Both the position numbers and the translations under genes were made by a program. 64,000 bases of DNA from Mesorhizobium sp. B2-3-4 (GTDB lineage Bacteria; Pseudomonadota; Alphaproteobacteria; Rhizobiales; Rhizobiaceae), in assembly GCF_006442315.1 (NCBI RefSeq), contig NZ_VFVY01000008.1, positions 1-64,000 of the forward strand. Direction: 5' to 3'. Shown here piece by piece: positions 8,952 through 18,180 of this stretch. Numbering within the stretch: position 1 is the stretch's first letter; each line of letters starts with the position of its first letter. The notes beneath the pieces were generated by a model. It saw only the letters and a program-made list of their open reading frames with translations, made no database searches and was not told where the DNA came from.

Positions 8952-8977
8952 AAACGCCCGGACGAAGCCGGGCGTTT
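8952..8977 (-). terminator. Rho-independent terminator of gap
   Basis: A 10-bp perfect stem, AAACGCCCGG and CCGGGCGTTT, with a 6-nt loop. On the minus strand it continues into TTCGTTTGCC. It is 27 nt beyond the gap stop. Confidence 0.85.
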
Positions 8978-9003
8978 CGAGTTTCGAGAAGACTGATCCG
9001 CGA

Positions 9004-10014
9004 TCAGGCTATGGTCTTGCCGAAGGCGACAGCGGTGTCGCCCATGCGGTTGGAGAAGCCCCATTCATTGTCGTACCAGGACAGCACCGAAACGAAGTTG
9101 CCGTCCATGACCTTGGTCTGGTCGAGCGCCATGATCGAGGAGCGCGGATCGTGGTTGAAGTCGATCGACACGTTCGGGTGATGGGTGACGCCGAGGATGC
9201 CCTTCAGCTTGCCGTTGGAGGCGGCGATGACGGCTTCGTTGATCTCCTGCGCGGTGGTGGCGCGCTTGGCGATGAACTTGAAGTCGACGACCGAGACGTT
9301 CGGGGTCGGCACGCGGATCGAGATGCCGTCGAGCTTGCCCTTGAGGTCGGGCAGGACGAGGCCGATCGCCTTGGCGGCACCGGTCGAGGTCGGGATCTGC
9401 GAGAGCGCCGCGGCACGGGCGCGATAGAGATCCTTGTGCATGGTGTCCAGCGTCGGCTGGTCCCCGGTGTAGGAATGGATCGTCGTCATCATGCCCTTTT
9501 CGATGCCGACGGTTTCATGCAGGACAGCCGCCAGCGGCGCCAGGCAGTTGGTGGTGCAGGACGCATTCGAGATGACGATGTGGTCCTTGGTCAGCTTGTC
9601 GTGGTTGATGCCGTAGACGACGGTCAGGTCGGCGCCGTCGGCGGGTGCCGAGACCAGCACGCGCTTGGCACCGGCGGCCAGATGCGCGGCGGCCTTGTCG
9701 CGCGCGGTGAAGATGCCGGTGCATTCGAGCGCGATGTCGATGCCGAGTTCCTTCCAGGGCAACTGGGACGGATCCTTGATCGCCGTGACCTTGAAGGTCT
9801 CCTTGCCGACCGAGATCTGGTCGCCGGACACCGAGACTTCATGCGGGAAACGGCCATGCACGCTGTCGTAGCGAAGCAGGTGGGCGTTGGTCTCGACCGG
9901 GCCGAGATCGTTGACGGCCACGACATCGATGTCCTTGCGGCCGGACTCATGAATGGCACGCAGGATGTTGCGGCCGATGCGGCCAAATCCGTTGATGGCA
10001 ACTCTGACGGTCAT
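9004..10014 (-). CDS. gap: Type I glyceraldehyde-3-phosphate dehydrogenase
   Basis: A 336-aa phosphorylating GAPDH. The Rossmann motif is INGFGRIGRN, an Asp follows the second strand (AVNDLG) as in NAD-preferring enzymes, and the catalytic cysteine is residue 153 in SNASCTTNCLAP. The C-terminus has the conserved SWYDNEWGFSNRM. It serves glycolysis or gluconeogenesis with pgk, tkt and fbaB around it. An RBS-like GGGAGAG precedes the start at 10014. The 161-nt gap to tkt contains a strong hairpin, so gap probably has its own promoter there or is reached by readthrough. Confidence 0.97.
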   Translation of the reverse strand: MTVRVAINGFGRIGRNILRAIHESGRKDIDVVAVNDLGPVETNAHLLRYDSVHGRFPHEVSVSGDQISVGKETFKVTAIKDPSQLPWKELGIDIALECTGIFTARDKAAAHLAAGAKRVLVSAPADGADLTVVYGINHDKLTKDHIVISNASCTTNCLAPLAAVLHETVGIEKGMMTTIHSYTGDQPTLDTMHKDLYRARAAALSQIPTSTGAAKAIGLVLPDLKGKLDGISIRVPTPNVSVVDFKFIAKRATTAQEINEAVIAASNGKLKGILGVTHHPNVSIDFNHDPRSSIMALDQTKVMDGNFVSVLSWYDNEWGFSNRMGDTAVAFGKTIA

Positions 10015-10124
10015 TTTTCTCTCCCTGGGAGCTGGAAGGCAGACGATTGGTCCGCAGCTTCATAGCGGCGGACGGGCGAAGAATCCAGCCATCAGGGGCA
10101 TGGATTTAAATCGATTAGGTTGGT

Positions 10125-10165
10125 CCAGACCCGTGACGTCGCCTCAGGCGACTTCGCGGGTCTGG
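10125..10165 (-). terminator. Two-part hairpin between tkt and gap
   Basis: The outer stem is CCAGACCCG/CGGGTCTGG and the inner stem is GTCGCC/GGCGAC, separated by 4-nt internal loops and a 3-nt cap. It begins 10 nt past the tkt stop on the minus strand. The T-tract after it is poor, so it may be a terminator, an attenuator or an mRNA-stabilising structure. Confidence 0.55.
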
Positions 10166-10175
10166 GAACCAGCCC

Positions 10176-12167
10176 TTATTTGCCGTGCAGGCGCGCTTCC
10201 GCTGCCTTGGCGGCGGCGTCGGCCGTGATGCCGAAATGCGGATAGAGCTGCTCGATGGTGCCCGAGGCGCCGAAGCCGGTCATGCCGATGAAGATGCCGT
10301 CCGAGTCGATGAGATGATCCCAGCCCTGGCGGATGCCGGCCTCGATCGCCATCTTGACCGGCGCGTTGCCGATCGTCTTCTTGCGATAGGCGTCGCTCTG
10401 TTGGTCGAACAGTTCGAAGCAGGGCACCGACACGACGCGGGTCGGGTGGCCGTGCTTCTCCAAAAGGTCGCGGGCGCCGAGCGCGATCTCGACCTCGGAA
10501 CCGGTGGCGAAGATCGTCACCGCCGCCTCGCCGCTGGCCGCGGCGAGCTCGTAGGCGCCCTGGCTCGAGAGGTTCTTGGCCGAGTGCTCGGTGCGAACCG
10601 TCGGCAGGTTTTGCCGGGTCAGCGCCAGCGTCGACGGCGTCTTTTCGGATTCGAGCGCGATCTGCCAGCATTCGGCGGTTTCGACCGCGTCGGCGGGACG
10701 GAACACATTGTGGTTCGGGATCGCACGCAGAGCCGCGACGTGCTCGACCGGCTGGTGGGTGGGGCCATCTTCGCCAAGGCCAATGGAATCATGGGTCATG
10801 ACAAAGATCGAACGGATGCCCATCAGCGAGGCAAGCCGCATCGACGGACGGGCATAGTCGGAGAAGCACAGGAAGGTGCCGCCATAGGCGATGAGGCCGC
10901 CATGCAGCGTCAAGCCGTTGATCGCGGCCGCCATGCCATGCTCGCGGATGCCGTAATGGACATAGCGCTGGCCGTAGTCGTCTGGCGTGATGTTCTTGGT
11001 CTGGCTGGTCTTGGTGTTGTTGGAGCCGGTCAGATCGGCCGAGCCGCCGATGGTTTCCGGCACCGCGCCGTTGATGACTTCCAGCGCCATTTCCGAGGAT
11101 TTGCGGGTGGCGACCTTCGGCTTGTCGGCCGAGAGCTTCTTCTTGTAGTCGGCGATGACGGCGTCGAAATTGGACGGCAGCTTGCCGCCGAGGCGGCGCT
11201 CGAACTCGGCCTTCAGCTTCGGCTCCGCCTTGGCGAGGCGGCCTTCCCAGTCGGCGCGGGGCTTCGCCCCGGCCTTGCCGGCGGCGCGCCAGGCGTCGAG
11301 GATGTCGGCCGGAATCTCGAAGGGCGGCGAGTCCCAGTTGAAGAACTTGCGCGCGCCGGCGATCTCGTCGGCGCCGAGCGGCGAGCCATGCGCCTTGTTG
11401 GTGCCGGCCTTGGTCGGGGCGCCGAAGCCGATGGTCGTCTTGCAGGCGATCATCGTCGGCTTGTCGGAGTGGCGCGCGGCCTCGATGGCGTAGGCGATCG
11501 CTTCGGGGTCGGTGCCGTCGATATGGCTTGCGTTCCAGCCGGAGGCCTGGAAGCGGGCGACCTGGTCGGTGTTGTCGGCGAGCGAGACCGGGCCGTCGAT
11601 GGAGATGTTGTTGTTGTCCCAAAAGACGATCAGCTTGTTCAGCTTGAGGTGGCCGGCAAGCGCGATGGCTTCCTGCGAAACACCTTCCATCAGGCAGCCG
11701 TCGCCGGCCAGCACATAGGTGTAGTGGTTGACGAGGTCATTGCCGAAGGCGGCGTTCATGATGCGCTCGCCGAGCGCGAAGCCGACCGAATTGGCGAGGC
11801 CCTGGCCGAGCGGACCAGTCGTGGTCTCGATGCCGGTGGCGTGGCCATATTCGGGATGGCCGGCCGTCTTGGAACCCAATTGCCGGAAATTCTTGATCTG
11901 ATCGATGGTCATATCCTCGTAGCCGGTGAGATGTAGCAACGAGTAAAGGAGCATCGAGCCATGGCCGGCCGACAGGATGAAGCGGTCGCGGTCGGCCCAG
12001 TGCGGGGCTTTGGGATCATATTTCAGGAAGCGCGTGAACAGCACCGTGGCGATGTCGGCACAGCCCATCGGCAGGCCGGGATGGCCGGAATTCGCTTTTT
12101 CGACAGCGTCCATGGAGAGAAAACGGATCGCATTGGCCATCCGGTCATGTTGTTCACGCGACGTCAT
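10176..12167 (-). CDS. tkt: Transketolase
   Basis: A 663-aa thiamine-diphosphate enzyme of the pentose phosphate pathway. The N-terminal domain shows [16 protein letters not shown] and the ThDP motif beginning GDGCLMEG. The pyrimidine domain has [11 protein letters not shown], and the C-terminal domain has [11 protein letters not shown]. The start at 12167 ([10 protein letters not shown]) has a GGAGG site directly upstream. A start 60 nt earlier is less likely. The divergent 260-nt gap to the DUF4164 gene must hold promoters for both directions and contains the palindrome GCGTTC-T-GAACGC near 12379. Confidence 0.96.
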   Translation of the reverse strand: MTSREQHDRMANAIRFLSMDAVEKANSGHPGLPMGCADIATVLFTRFLKYDPKAPHWADRDRFILSAGHGSMLLYSLLHLTGYEDMTIDQIKNFRQLGSKTAGHPEYGHATGIETTTGPLGQGLANSVGFALGERIMNAAFGNDLVNHYTYVLAGDGCLMEGVSQEAIALAGHLKLNKLIVFWDNNNISIDGPVSLADNTDQVARFQASGWNASHIDGTDPEAIAYAIEAARHSDKPTMIACKTTIGFGAPTKAGTNKAHGSPLGADEIAGARKFFNWDSPPFEIPADILDAWRAAGKAGAKPRADWEGRLAKAEPKLKAEFERRLGGKLPSNFDAVIADYKKKLSADKPKVATRKSSEMALEVINGAVPETIGGSADLTGSNNTKTSQTKNITPDDYGQRYVHYGIREHGMAAAINGLTLHGGLIAYGGTFLCFSDYARPSMRLASLMGIRSIFVMTHDSIGLGEDGPTHQPVEHVAALRAIPNHNVFRPADAVETAECWQIALESEKTPSTLALTRQNLPTVRTEHSAKNLSSQGAYELAAASGEAAVTIFATGSEVEIALGARDLLEKHGHPTRVVSVPCFELFDQQSDAYRKKTIGNAPVKMAIEAGIRQGWDHLIDSDGIFIGMTGFGASGTIEQLYPHFGITADAAAKAAEARLHGK

Positions 12168-12427
12168 GGTTCCTCCAGGGTGGGGGTTTGCGGGCTTGGG
12201 AGAGCCCTTGAAAAGGGTGCGCGACACATAGCAGGCACGGGCTTTTAGTCAACAAATCGGGTGCAGATTTGCCGGTCTTGTGATGCCGCGGGCGGGACTA
12301 CATTAGCGTTAGCGGGGGACAGTCGCGAGAGCTTTGTTGACGTTGCCTTCACCCGGTGCCTAATGTTTCTGACATAACGCGTTCTGAACGCGAACGATTC
12401 GGTGATGGGCAGGGCACAGGACAAGCC

Positions 12428-12700
12428 ATGACCGGGGAAACCACGCTCAAGGAAGTGATAGCCAGGCTGGGCAAGGCCATAGAAGGGCTGGAAAATGCCG
12501 TCGCGGCCAAGCTCGAGCATGAACGCGACTATTCGGAAGCCGAGGCCGAAGTACAGCGCATGAATGCCGACCGCTCGCGGCTGGCGCAGGAGCTCGACAA
12601 TTCCGAAGCGCGTGCCGAGCGGCTTGAAGACGCCAACAAGGAAGTCTCGCGACGGCTGGTGACCGCGATGGAAACCATTCGCGCCGTGTTGGACAGGTAG
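12428..12700 (+). CDS. DUF4164 coiled-coil protein
   Basis: A 90-aa, highly charged protein predicted to be one long coiled coil (about residues 5-85, rich in E, A, R and L), matching the DUF4164 family that precedes zapA in Rhizobiales. A structural role near the division ring is a guess from the neighbour. The start at 12428 (MTGETTLKEV) is chosen because the coiled coil starts there. An upstream ATG at 12356 would add 24 non-helical residues. The zapA start is 11 nt after its stop, so the two form an operon. Confidence 0.85.
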   Translation: MTGETTLKEVIARLGKAIEGLENAVAAKLEHERDYSEAEAEVQRMNADRSRLAQELDNSEARAERLEDANKEVSRRLVTAMETIRAVLDR

Positions 12701-12711
12701 GAGCTGGCCCG

Positions 12712-13077
12712 ATGGCACAGGTCACGGTTTCAATCGACGGCAAGCAGTACCGCATGGCCTGCGACGAGGGCCAGGAAGAGCATCTGATCGATCTTGCCGA
12801 ACGCTTCGACCGCTATGTCTCGCATTTGAAGGATTCCTTTGGCGAGATCGGTGACCAGCGGCTGACCGTCATGGCCGGCATCATGGTGATGGACGAGCTT
12901 TCCGAACTGCAGAAGCGCGTCAAAGGCATGGAAAGCGAAGTGATGACCTTGCGCAAGACGCGCGACGAGGCGTTGACCAAGGCCGACAAGAGCGACAGCG
13001 TGCTGACCAGCGCGCTCGGCGCCCTGGCGCAGCGCATGGAAGATCTGGCGACGTCGCTGGCGATCAACAAGGCCTGA
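12712..13077 (+). CDS. zapA: Cell division protein ZapA
   Basis: A 121-aa ZapA, which binds and bundles FtsZ at the division ring. The N-terminal globular part has VTVSIDGKQYRMACDEGQE and LAERFDRYV. The C-terminal half is a coiled coil for tetramer formation. The family motif RLTVMAGIMVMDEL is present. It follows the DUF4164 gene and precedes the likely 6S RNA, the usual alphaproteobacterial order. Confidence 0.92.
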   Translation: MAQVTVSIDGKQYRMACDEGQEEHLIDLAERFDRYVSHLKDSFGEIGDQRLTVMAGIMVMDELSELQKRVKGMESEVMTLRKTRDEALTKADKSDSVLTSALGALAQRMEDLATSLAINKA

Positions 13078-13105
13078 GCCGCGCCCGCTTCAGGCGCTTA
13101 CCCCA

Positions 13106-13213
13106 CGCTATGATGCCCTGGCGGGAGCCGGGGAGAGCCCAAGAGAGAGTGAATCGCGGCAGAAAATACTGCCTGGGTCCGGTTGGCGCGGAAAAATTTT
13201 CGCCGGCCGGGGG
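13106..13213 (+). ncRNA. ssrS: Likely 6S RNA
   Basis: The position directly downstream of zapA is the classic site of 6S RNA. The sequence folds into a rod: the 5' segment CCCTGGCGG pairs imperfectly with the 3' CGCCGGCCGGGGG; CCGG with CCCA pairs with TGGG and CCGG, leaving a purine-rich bubble; and the apical hairpin is GGCAG-AAAATA-CTGCC. 6S RNA mimics an open promoter and sequesters sigma70 RNA polymerase. The exact 5' end is uncertain by about 10 nt. The usual downstream gene (5-formyltetrahydrofolate cyclo-ligase) is absent here. Confidence 0.72.
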
Positions 13214-13236
13214 AACGCCTGTCATGTCAGGCGTTT
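13214..13236 (+). terminator. Terminator of the 6S RNA transcript
   Basis: An 8-bp stem AACGCCTG/CAGGCGTT with a 6-nt loop is followed by TAATC. It lies immediately 3' of the 6S rod. It also ends any zapA readthrough. Confidence 0.7.
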
Positions 13237-13325
13237 AATCGATGTCGTCATGGTGATAGAACTGACCGTCATCGCCGGATGACGAAAGAATGCCGGCTAC
13301 ATTTCACAAGGGGTAGGGATAGGTC

Positions 13326-13985
13326 ATGAGTCTTCGTATCAACGACATCGCGCCGGATTTCACCGCCGAGACCACGCAGGGAACCATTACCTTCCATGAC
13401 TGGATCGGCGACGGCTGGGCAATCCTGTTCAGCCATCCGAAGAATTTCACGCCGGTCTGCACGACCGAGCTCGGCACGATGGCGGGGCTCGAAGGCGAGT
13501 TCAAGAAGCGCAACGTCAAGATCATCGGCATTTCGGTCGATCCGGTCGAAAGCCATGGCAAATGGCAGGACGACATCAAGACGGCGACCGGCCATTCGGT
13601 GCATTATCCGCTGATCGGCGACAAGGACCTCAAGGTCGCGAAGCTCTACGACATGCTGCCCGGCGGCGCCGGCGAAACCTCGGAAGGCCGCACGCCAGCC
13701 GACAATGCCACGGTGCGTTCGGTCTACGTCATCGAGCCGGACAAGAAGATCAAGCTGGTGCTGACCTATCCGATGACCACGGGGCGCAACTTCGACGAAA
13801 TCCTGCGCGCGGTCGATTCCATGCAGCTCACCGCCAAGCACCAGGTGGCGACGCCGGCGAACTGGAAGCAGGGCGAGGACGTCATCATCACCGCCGCCGT
13901 TTCCAACGAGGATGCGATCAAGCGCTTCGGCGCCTACGAGACCATCCTGCCTTATCTGAGGAAGACCAAGCAGCCCTCGGCATAG
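13326..13985 (+). CDS. 1-Cys peroxiredoxin (Prx6 type)
   Basis: A 219-aa peroxiredoxin reducing H2O2 and organic peroxides. The peroxidatic cysteine is residue 45 in FTPVCTTELG, preceded by the conserved SHPKNFTP. The long C-terminal arm (about residues 160-219, including NWKQGEDVIITAAVSNEDA) is that of the Prx6/AhpC-TSA 1-Cys subgroup. No resolving Cys is visible. The start at 13326 follows a GGGGTAGGG purine stretch. It is monocistronic, between the 6S RNA and the MBL-fold gene. Confidence 0.95.
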   Translation: MSLRINDIAPDFTAETTQGTITFHDWIGDGWAILFSHPKNFTPVCTTELGTMAGLEGEFKKRNVKIIGISVDPVESHGKWQDDIKTATGHSVHYPLIGDKDLKVAKLYDMLPGGAGETSEGRTPADNATVRSVYVIEPDKKIKLVLTYPMTTGRNFDEILRAVDSMQLTAKHQVATPANWKQGEDVIITAAVSNEDAIKRFGAYETILPYLRKTKQPSA

Positions 13986-14140
13986 CCGGTCCTCGGTCGG
14001 GATATTTCGACTTTTGTCCTGTTTCTAGCATGGCGTGCTTGACCGGCGCGCCGCGCTAGATGACCATGCTCGCGGTTAGCGCTGGCGGGGAAAACCATTC
14101 CTGCCCAGCCAACAAAAGCACGCGGCAGGGAAGCCTGACA

Positions 14141-15013
14141 TTGGATATCGCTTTGGCCAGGCCGCAGGTTGCCGGCTTCTACGACAAGCCGACCGGGGCC
14201 ATCCAGTATGTCGTCGCCGACCCGGCGACGAAGCGCTGCGCCGTCATCGATCCGATCCTCGATTTCGACGAGAAGTCGGGCGCGACCGCGACGACCAATG
14301 CGGACGTCCTGCTCGATTTCATTGCCGAGAACGGACTGGAGCTCGAGTGGATCCTCGACACCCATCCGCATGCCGACCACTTCTCGGCCGCCCATTATCT
14401 CCAAGAGAAGACCGGGGCGCCGACGGCGATCGGCGCCCGGGTGGTCGAAGTCCAGGCCTTGTGGAAGGCGATCTACAACTGGCCGGATTTTCGCGCCGAC
14501 GGATCGCAGTGGGACAGGTTGTTTGGAGAGGGCGAGACGTTCCGGATCGGCACGCTGCCGGTCAAGGTGCTGTTCTCGCCCGGCCACACGCTGGCATCGA
14601 TCACCTATGTCGTGGGGGATGCGGCCTTCGTGCATGACACGCTGTTCATGCCCGACAGCGGGACGGCTAGGGCGGATTTTCCCGGCGGCAGCGCGGCGCG
14701 GCTGTGGCGCGCGATCCAGGATATCGTGGCGCTGCCTGGTGAGACGCGCGTTTTCGTCGGTCATGATTATCAGGCCGGCGGCCGCGAGCCGCGCTGGGAA
14801 AGCACGGTGGCGGAACAGAAGGCGACCAACACCCATCTCGTCGCCGCGCGTGACGAAGCCGAGTTCGTCGCCTTGCGCGAGGCGCGCGACCGGACATTGC
14901 CAATGCCGCGGCTGATCCTGCATGCGCTGCAGGTCAATATGAATGGCGGCCGGCTGCCGGAACCGGAAGCCAATGGAAGGCGGTATTTGAAGTTCCCGCT
15001 GGATGGGCTTTGA
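14141..15013 (+). CDS. MBL-fold hydrolase, ETHE1/Blh-like persulfide dioxygenase
   Basis: A metallo-beta-lactamase-fold enzyme. The metal site is THPHADHFSAA, with further ligands at SPGHTLASITY and VFVGHDYQ. The overall pattern (VIDPILDFDEKSG, ADFPGGSAARL) matches ETHE1/Blh persulfide dioxygenases, which use mononuclear iron to oxidise glutathione persulfide to sulfite. I place the start at the TTG at 14141, preceded by AGGGAAG, because this gives 290 aa, the usual family length. An ATG at 14060 is in frame and would add 27 residues without homology. No sulfurtransferase or BigR-type regulator is adjacent. Confidence 0.85.
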   Translation: MDIALARPQVAGFYDKPTGAIQYVVADPATKRCAVIDPILDFDEKSGATATTNADVLLDFIAENGLELEWILDTHPHADHFSAAHYLQEKTGAPTAIGARVVEVQALWKAIYNWPDFRADGSQWDRLFGEGETFRIGTLPVKVLFSPGHTLASITYVVGDAAFVHDTLFMPDSGTARADFPGGSAARLWRAIQDIVALPGETRVFVGHDYQAGGREPRWESTVAEQKATNTHLVAARDEAEFVALREARDRTLPMPRLILHALQVNMNGGRLPEPEANGRRYLKFPLDGL

Positions 15014-15040
15014 GGTCGCAGCTCGGCGGCAGAAACAAAA

Positions 15041-15069
15041 AAGGCGACGTCAGTTCCTGACGCCGCCTT
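15041..15069 (-). terminator. Terminator between the MBL-fold gene and rpoH
   Basis: Arms AAGGCGACGTCAG and CTGACGCCGCCTT pair with one mismatch around TTC. On the minus strand it is followed by TTTTTGTTTCT, so it chiefly ends rpoH. It may also stop plus-strand transcripts. Confidence 0.8.
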
Positions 15070-15092
15070 GATGTTTTCGCGCCGAAGCTGGC

Positions 15093-16004
15093 TTAAGCCG
15101 CCGGCTGAGCCTCGATGGTGCGCAGCGCCTGGGTCTGGCGCTTGGCGGCGGCCTTGACGGCATCCTGCACCTTCTCGAACGCGCGCACCTCGATCTGGCG
15201 AACACGCTCGCGGCTGATGTCGAACTCGGCCGAAAGCTCTTCCAGCGTCAGCGGCTCCTCGGCGAGGCGACGCGCCTCGAAGATGCGCCGCTCGCGATCG
15301 TTGAGCACGGCAAGAGCGCCCGACAGCATGCCGCGCCGGTTTTCCAGCTCGTCCTGCTCGATCAGCATCTCTTCCTGGCTCTCATGGTCGTCGACCAGCC
15401 AGTCCTGCCATTCGCCGGACTCGCCTTCCGTCGCCCGGATCGGCGCGTTGAGCGAGGCGTCGCCGGACAGGCGACGGTTCATCGACACCACTTCGGCTTC
15501 GGAAACGTTGAGCCGCGTGGCGATTTCGGCGATCTGATCGGGCTTCAAGTCGCCGTCATCCAGCGCCTGGATCTTGCCCTTCACCTTGCGCAGATTGAAG
15601 AACAGACGCTTCTGGTTGGCGGTCGTGCCCATCTTGACCAGGCTCCACGAACGCAGGATGTACTCCTGGATCGATGCCTTGATCCACCACATGGCATAGG
15701 TGGCGAGACGGAAACCGCGCTCGGGTTCAAACTTCTTGACGGCCTGCATCAGGCCGACATTGCCTTCCGAGATCACCTCGCCGATCGGCAGGCCGTAGCC
15801 GCGATAGCCCATGGCGATCTTGGCGACGAGCCGCAAATGGCTGGTGACGAGCTTGTGCGCGGCCGTGGTGTCTTCATGCTCGGCATAACGCTTGGCGAGC
15901 ATGTACTCTTCCTGCGGCTGCAGCATGGGAAAGCGGCGGATTTCTTCCAGATAGCGGCTGAGGCCGCCTTCACCGGAAACGATACTGGGTAATGACTGGG
16001 CCAT
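15093..16004 (-). CDS. rpoH: RNA polymerase sigma factor RpoH (sigma-32)
   Basis: A 303-aa heat-shock sigma factor. Region 2 shows LVAKIAMGYRGYGLPIGEVI, GLMQAVKKFEPERGF and the -10 reader RLATYAMWWIKASIQEYI. The RpoH box region contains TANQKRLFFNLRKVKG. Region 4 has the HTH LTLEELSAEFDISRERVRQIE. Rhizobia often carry two rpoH copies, and which one this is cannot be told from sequence, although the adjacent rluA-family gene suggests the rpoH1 locus. The 190-nt upstream region includes TTGAAC and TATAAG elements on the minus strand, but I cannot assign the promoter class. Confidence 0.96.
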   Translation of the reverse strand: MAQSLPSIVSGEGGLSRYLEEIRRFPMLQPQEEYMLAKRYAEHEDTTAAHKLVTSHLRLVAKIAMGYRGYGLPIGEVISEGNVGLMQAVKKFEPERGFRLATYAMWWIKASIQEYILRSWSLVKMGTTANQKRLFFNLRKVKGKIQALDDGDLKPDQIAEIATRLNVSEAEVVSMNRRLSGDASLNAPIRATEGESGEWQDWLVDDHESQEEMLIEQDELENRRGMLSGALAVLNDRERRIFEARRLAEEPLTLEELSAEFDISRERVRQIEVRAFEKVQDAVKAAAKRQTQALRTIEAQPAA

Positions 16005-16194
16005 GATAGCGCCCCCTCTCTATTGGAGTGATGCCCCCGAAACGCGGCGGGCATGTGACGCGAACACCCGGAGGCTCGCTCGCGACATCAGAACTTATAC
16101 AGGAACAAAACCAGAAAAGACAGGCATTTGTTCAACACGAAACAGTGTGTCACGTTGAAGTGAACAATGCCACTCAGGTTTTTTGATGGCAGGT

Positions 16195-17235
16195 TCAGAG
16201 TTTGCGGAAGCCGCCGACGAGTTCCTCCATGTCCCCCGGTATCGGCGCCTCGAACCTCATCGTTAGATGGGTAGTGGGGTGCCGAAATGCAAGGAGCCAG
16301 GCATGCAAAGCCTGCCGGGAAAACGCCTTGACCCGGCTTTTCAACGGTTCGGGCAACCGGTTGGCCTTGGTGCGGAAGGCGAGGCCGTAATCCGGGTCGC
16401 CGATGACGGGATGGCCGATATGGGCCATGTGGACGCGAATCTGGTGTGTGCGGCCTGTTTCCAACCGGCATTCGACGAGGCTTGCCGTCGCAAATTCACG
16501 CTGGGCTTCGCCAAAATGCTCCTGCACGGCAAAGCGGGTGACGGCGTGGCGGGCGTCGTCGCGACCTTCCGGCACGACGGCGCGGCGCACCCGGTCGGCG
16601 GCGCGGCCAAGCGGCGCGTCGATCGTGCCGGTCGGCCTCTGCGGTATGCCCCAGACCAGGGCCAGATAGGCGCGTTCGAGGTCGCCGGTCAGGCCGTGGT
16701 CGGCGAAGGCCTCCGACAGCGCCTTGTGGGCGCGGTCGGTCTTGGCCACCACCATGACGCCGCTGGTCTCCTTGTCTAGGCGGTGGACGATTCCGGGCCG
16801 GCGCACGCCGCCAATGCCAGACAGGCTGTCACCGCAATGGTGGATCAGCGCATTGACCAGCGTGCCTGTCCAGTTGCCGGCGCCGGGGTGAACGACGAGC
16901 CCCGCCGGCTTGTTGATGACGATCAGTTCGTCGTCCTCGTAGAGCACGTCGAGCGCGATATTCTCGCCCTGCGGCTGCGCCGGCTCCGGTTCCGGCAGGG
17001 CGACCGACACGCTCTCGCCGCCGCTCATCTTGCGCTTGGTTTCGTCGACAGGCTTGCCGTTGATGACAACCGCGCCCTGCCTGATCAGCATCTGAACGCG
17101 GCTGCGCGACATGTCCGGACCAAGGGCTGATGCCAGCCACTGGTCGAGACGCTGGCCGGCCGCATCCGCACCCGCGACCAGCACGGTGGGCGCGGCCTCT
17201 ATCAATTCGGGGACCTCTTCGCTATGAGCGCTCAT
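16195..17235 (-). CDS. rluD: RluA-family 23S rRNA pseudouridine synthase, probably RluD
   Basis: A 346-aa enzyme converting specific 23S rRNA uridines to pseudouridine. An S4 RNA-binding domain (about residues 27-85: RLDQWLASALGPDMSRSRVQ) precedes the catalytic domain, whose motif GIVHRLDKETSGVMVVAK contains the catalytic Asp. Downstream motifs are LETGRTHQIRVHMAHIGHP and RQALHAWLLAFRHP. S4 plus catalytic domain is typical of RluD and RluC, and the choice of RluD is by overall resemblance. It lies upstream of rpoH on the same strand and diverges from the small membrane protein gene with only 26 nt between starts. Confidence 0.88.
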   Translation of the reverse strand: MSAHSEEVPELIEAAPTVLVAGADAAGQRLDQWLASALGPDMSRSRVQMLIRQGAVVINGKPVDETKRKMSGGESVSVALPEPEPAQPQGENIALDVLYEDDELIVINKPAGLVVHPGAGNWTGTLVNALIHHCGDSLSGIGGVRRPGIVHRLDKETSGVMVVAKTDRAHKALSEAFADHGLTGDLERAYLALVWGIPQRPTGTIDAPLGRAADRVRRAVVPEGRDDARHAVTRFAVQEHFGEAQREFATASLVECRLETGRTHQIRVHMAHIGHPVIGDPDYGLAFRTKANRLPEPLKSRVKAFSRQALHAWLLAFRHPTTHLTMRFEAPIPGDMEELVGGFRKL

Positions 17236-17261
17236 CGAAAAACCATTCTGGAATATTAGCC

Positions 17262-17645
17262 ATGGCCCGGCCCGATGCCGACGAAGACCAGGAAAAGCCG
17301 CTCGATCCCGAGGTCGACAAGCTGCGCGGCAAGCTCATCCGCTTCATGGTCGTCAATCTCGGCCTGCTGTTTGTCGCTCTTATGGTGGTGATCGGCGCCC
17401 TTGTCTACAAAGGCCGCAAGGCGCCGTCGGCGACCCCGCCTCTGGCCGGCGATATCCAGACCCCGGCGGGCGAGCCGGCCAGCGGCGATATCGTGCTGCC
17501 GGTGGGCGCCAAGGTGGTCAGCCAGTCGCTTTCGGGTGACCGGCTCTCGATCGATGCCGAGCTCGCGGACGGCAGCCGCGCCATCTTCCTCTACAATGTC
17601 GCCGAACGACGCCTGATCGGCCAGTTCGCGATCCGGAACAAATAG
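17262..17645 (+). CDS. Single-pass membrane protein, DUF6476-like
   Basis: A 127-aa protein with an acidic N-terminus (MARPDADEDQEKPLDPEVDK), one transmembrane helix (about residues 28-50, VNLGLLFVALMVVIGALVY), and a periplasmic beta-rich domain (VLPVGAKVVSQSLSGDRLSI). It resembles DUF6476 proteins of alphaproteobacteria, whose function is unknown. It is divergent from rluD and 36 nt upstream of the VOC gene, with which it may be co-transcribed. Confidence 0.75.
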   Translation: MARPDADEDQEKPLDPEVDKLRGKLIRFMVVNLGLLFVALMVVIGALVYKGRKAPSATPPLAGDIQTPAGEPASGDIVLPVGAKVVSQSLSGDRLSIDAELADGSRAIFLYNVAERRLIGQFAIRNK

Positions 17646-17681
17646 GCGAACGCCGGTGCAACAGACGGGTTTGCCGCCGAC

Positions 17682-18095
17682 ATGACCGGTTTTTCCGAAC
17701 ATCGCCGTGTCGCGACCGTGGCGCTTGTCGTGGCCGACTATGACGAGGCCATCGCCTGGTATGTCGAGCGGCTGAGCTTTCAGCTGCTCGAGGATGTCGA
17801 TCTCGGCGAAGGCAAGCGCTGGGTCGTCGTGGCGCCGGCCAACGGGCAGGGCGCCAGGCTGCTGCTTGCCGAAGCGTCCGACGAGGCGCAGCGACAAAGC
17901 ATCGGCAACCAGACCGGCGGCCGGGTTTTTCTGTTCCTCGAAACCGACGATTTTGCCGGCGACCATGCAGCGATGCTCGAACGGGGCGTCGAATTTCGCG
18001 AGGCGCCGCGTTTCGAGCCCTATGGCACGGTCGCGGTTTTCGCCGATCTCCATGGCAATCTGTGGGACCTGATCGAGCCGAAACGGCAGGGTTGA
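17682..18095 (+). CDS. VOC family protein (glyoxalase/bleomycin resistance fold)
   Basis: A 137-aa vicinal-oxygen-chelate protein with two beta-alpha-beta-beta-beta halves. It begins HRRVATVALVVADYDEAIAWY and ends DLHGNLWDLIEPK, where the final Glu is a typical metal ligand. Substrate cannot be inferred; members include glyoxalases, dioxygenases and resistance proteins. It is followed by tRNA-Glu on the same strand. Confidence 0.88.
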   Translation: MTGFSEHRRVATVALVVADYDEAIAWYVERLSFQLLEDVDLGEGKRWVVVAPANGQGARLLLAEASDEAQRQSIGNQTGGRVFLFLETDDFAGDHAAMLERGVEFREAPRFEPYGTVAVFADLHGNLWDLIEPKRQG

Positions 18096-18180
18096 CCGGG
18101 ATCGTTCGGCAAAGCCTACGAAGTCTGGAAAGCCCAGTTGCTTTTTGCCGGCCGCCAGCCTATATCGCCCCTTCTTGAGC

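Noticed and set aside
10185..11936. 583-codon open frame opposite tkt
   Set aside because: Antisense shadow of transketolase with low-complexity content and no domain.
12379..12391. GCGTTC-T-GAACGC palindrome as an SOS (LexA) box
   Set aside because: Alphaproteobacterial LexA sites are direct GTTC-N7-GTTC repeats; this is an inverted pair and does not fit.
13211..13235. GGAAC followed by CGTT as an EcfG promoter of the peroxiredoxin gene
   Set aside because: The spacer is 15 nt and the bases coincide with the terminator hairpin of the 6S transcript, so the match is probably chance.
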